Below are positions 63,573 through 64,000 of a DNA stretch of 64,000 nt, piece by piece (within the stretch, counting starts at the first letter, position 1; each line of letters opens with the position of its first letter). The stretch spans positions 139,442,361 through 139,506,360 of the forward strand of contig NC_079492.1 of the NCBI RefSeq assembly GCF_020520425.1, written 5' to 3'. The position numbers were made by a program, and so were the translations under genes. Source of the stretch: Spinacia oleracea. Its lineage: Eukaryota; Streptophyta; Magnoliopsida; Caryophyllales; Amaranthaceae. The notes beneath the pieces are model-generated. The model worked only from the letters and a program-made list of their open reading frames with translations, had not been told where the DNA came from and searched no databases.

Positions 63573-64000
63573 CTGTAGAAGAAATGAAGAACATATATCA
63601 ACCAAATTACTAAAATACAAGTATACAACACGAGACATGAAATAGATCCATCATCCATGTACCTCAACACAAAGCAGAAGCTATTATAATGGAGAGACAA
63701 CCATGACTAGCACATATAAGGAAGAAAATATGTAACGTAAATATCTTTCATTATGTCAAAAATGATATGCCAGTAAATATTAGCTGATATTCTGTTTTCC
63801 TAGTTTTGTTCCTTGAAGAACGGTGAAAGCAGGCAGGAAGCAAGTAGCCCACATAATGAATTATAAGGCCATAAGGGCTGTCTCAGGAGAAGGAATATAT
63901 AACTTCGATGATTTTGCAGAGAGTCAAGTTTTCTTTCTAGACATACCTAGTCTAGTTTAAGCATGAACTTAATTGAATGCACATGGAAAAAGTTCCAGGG
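63573..64000 (-). other. Intron of the GDT1-like transporter gene (presumed)
   Basis: No further exon is recognisable between the exon starting at 63572 and the window edge, so this is presumed intron. The conserved coding part should continue outside the window. Confidence 0.5.

Overview
The window is nuclear DNA from a flowering plant. It is AT-rich, its genes are split by GT-AG introns, one protein carries an apparent chloroplast transit peptide, a plant-type calcium-dependent kinase is present, and the intergenic DNA is full of plant transposon families (LINE, SINE, Stowaway and Harbinger MITEs, CACTA and Mutator-like elements). The repeat style suggests a eudicot, perhaps in the Caryophyllales. 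That placement is a guess from general knowledge and was not tested.

Six protein genes and one tRNA gene are supported. From left to right: a LINE reverse-transcriptase fragment (1-1033, minus); an intronless tRNA-Leu(CAA) (1847-1930, plus); a four-exon chloroplast CPBP/CAAX-type membrane protease gene (3074-9085, minus) with a 4.5 kb third intron; a small secreted cysteine-rich protein with a His10-Asp7 tract (16455-16856, plus); a nine-exon KUP/HAK/KT potassium transporter (17539-22623, minus); an eight-exon calcium-dependent protein kinase (23946-30600, minus); a gene for ten near-perfect 25-residue Cys/His repeats (40766-42718, minus) with a probable 5' UTR intron reaching about 45.3 kb; and the 3' nine exons of a GDT1/UPF0016 (PAM71/CMT1-type) chloroplast cation transporter (59882-63572, minus) that starts outside the window. 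I assembled exon joins by hand from splice sites, reading phase and family conservation. In every multi-exon gene the phases add up to an open frame.

Between the genes are two repeat-rich regions, 9.6-16.1 kb and 31-40 kb, and a gene-free stretch of about 14 kb (45.5-59.9 kb). Several transposons have clear boundaries: a Mutator-like element with 151-bp inverted repeats and a perfect 9-bp target duplication (10885-12276); a SINE with a perfect 16-bp duplication (56865-57045); Harbinger-like MITEs flanked by TAA; a CACTA-like mini-element flanked by ATT; and about ten Stowaway-like MITEs flanked by TA.

The most unusual material is a set of three elements (12384-14408, 33779-34027, 36697-39039). 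They share TGCA-rich terminal palindromes and interiors packed with the motif GAACAT/ATGTTC. The two long ones also carry a promoter-like TATA box, a CT-rich leader and a short ATG exon just inside one end. They look like non-autonomous DNA transposons, perhaps one superfamily, and are the best candidates here for something not yet described. The genes themselves are unrelated single-copy housekeeping or signalling genes and form no evident pathway or cluster.
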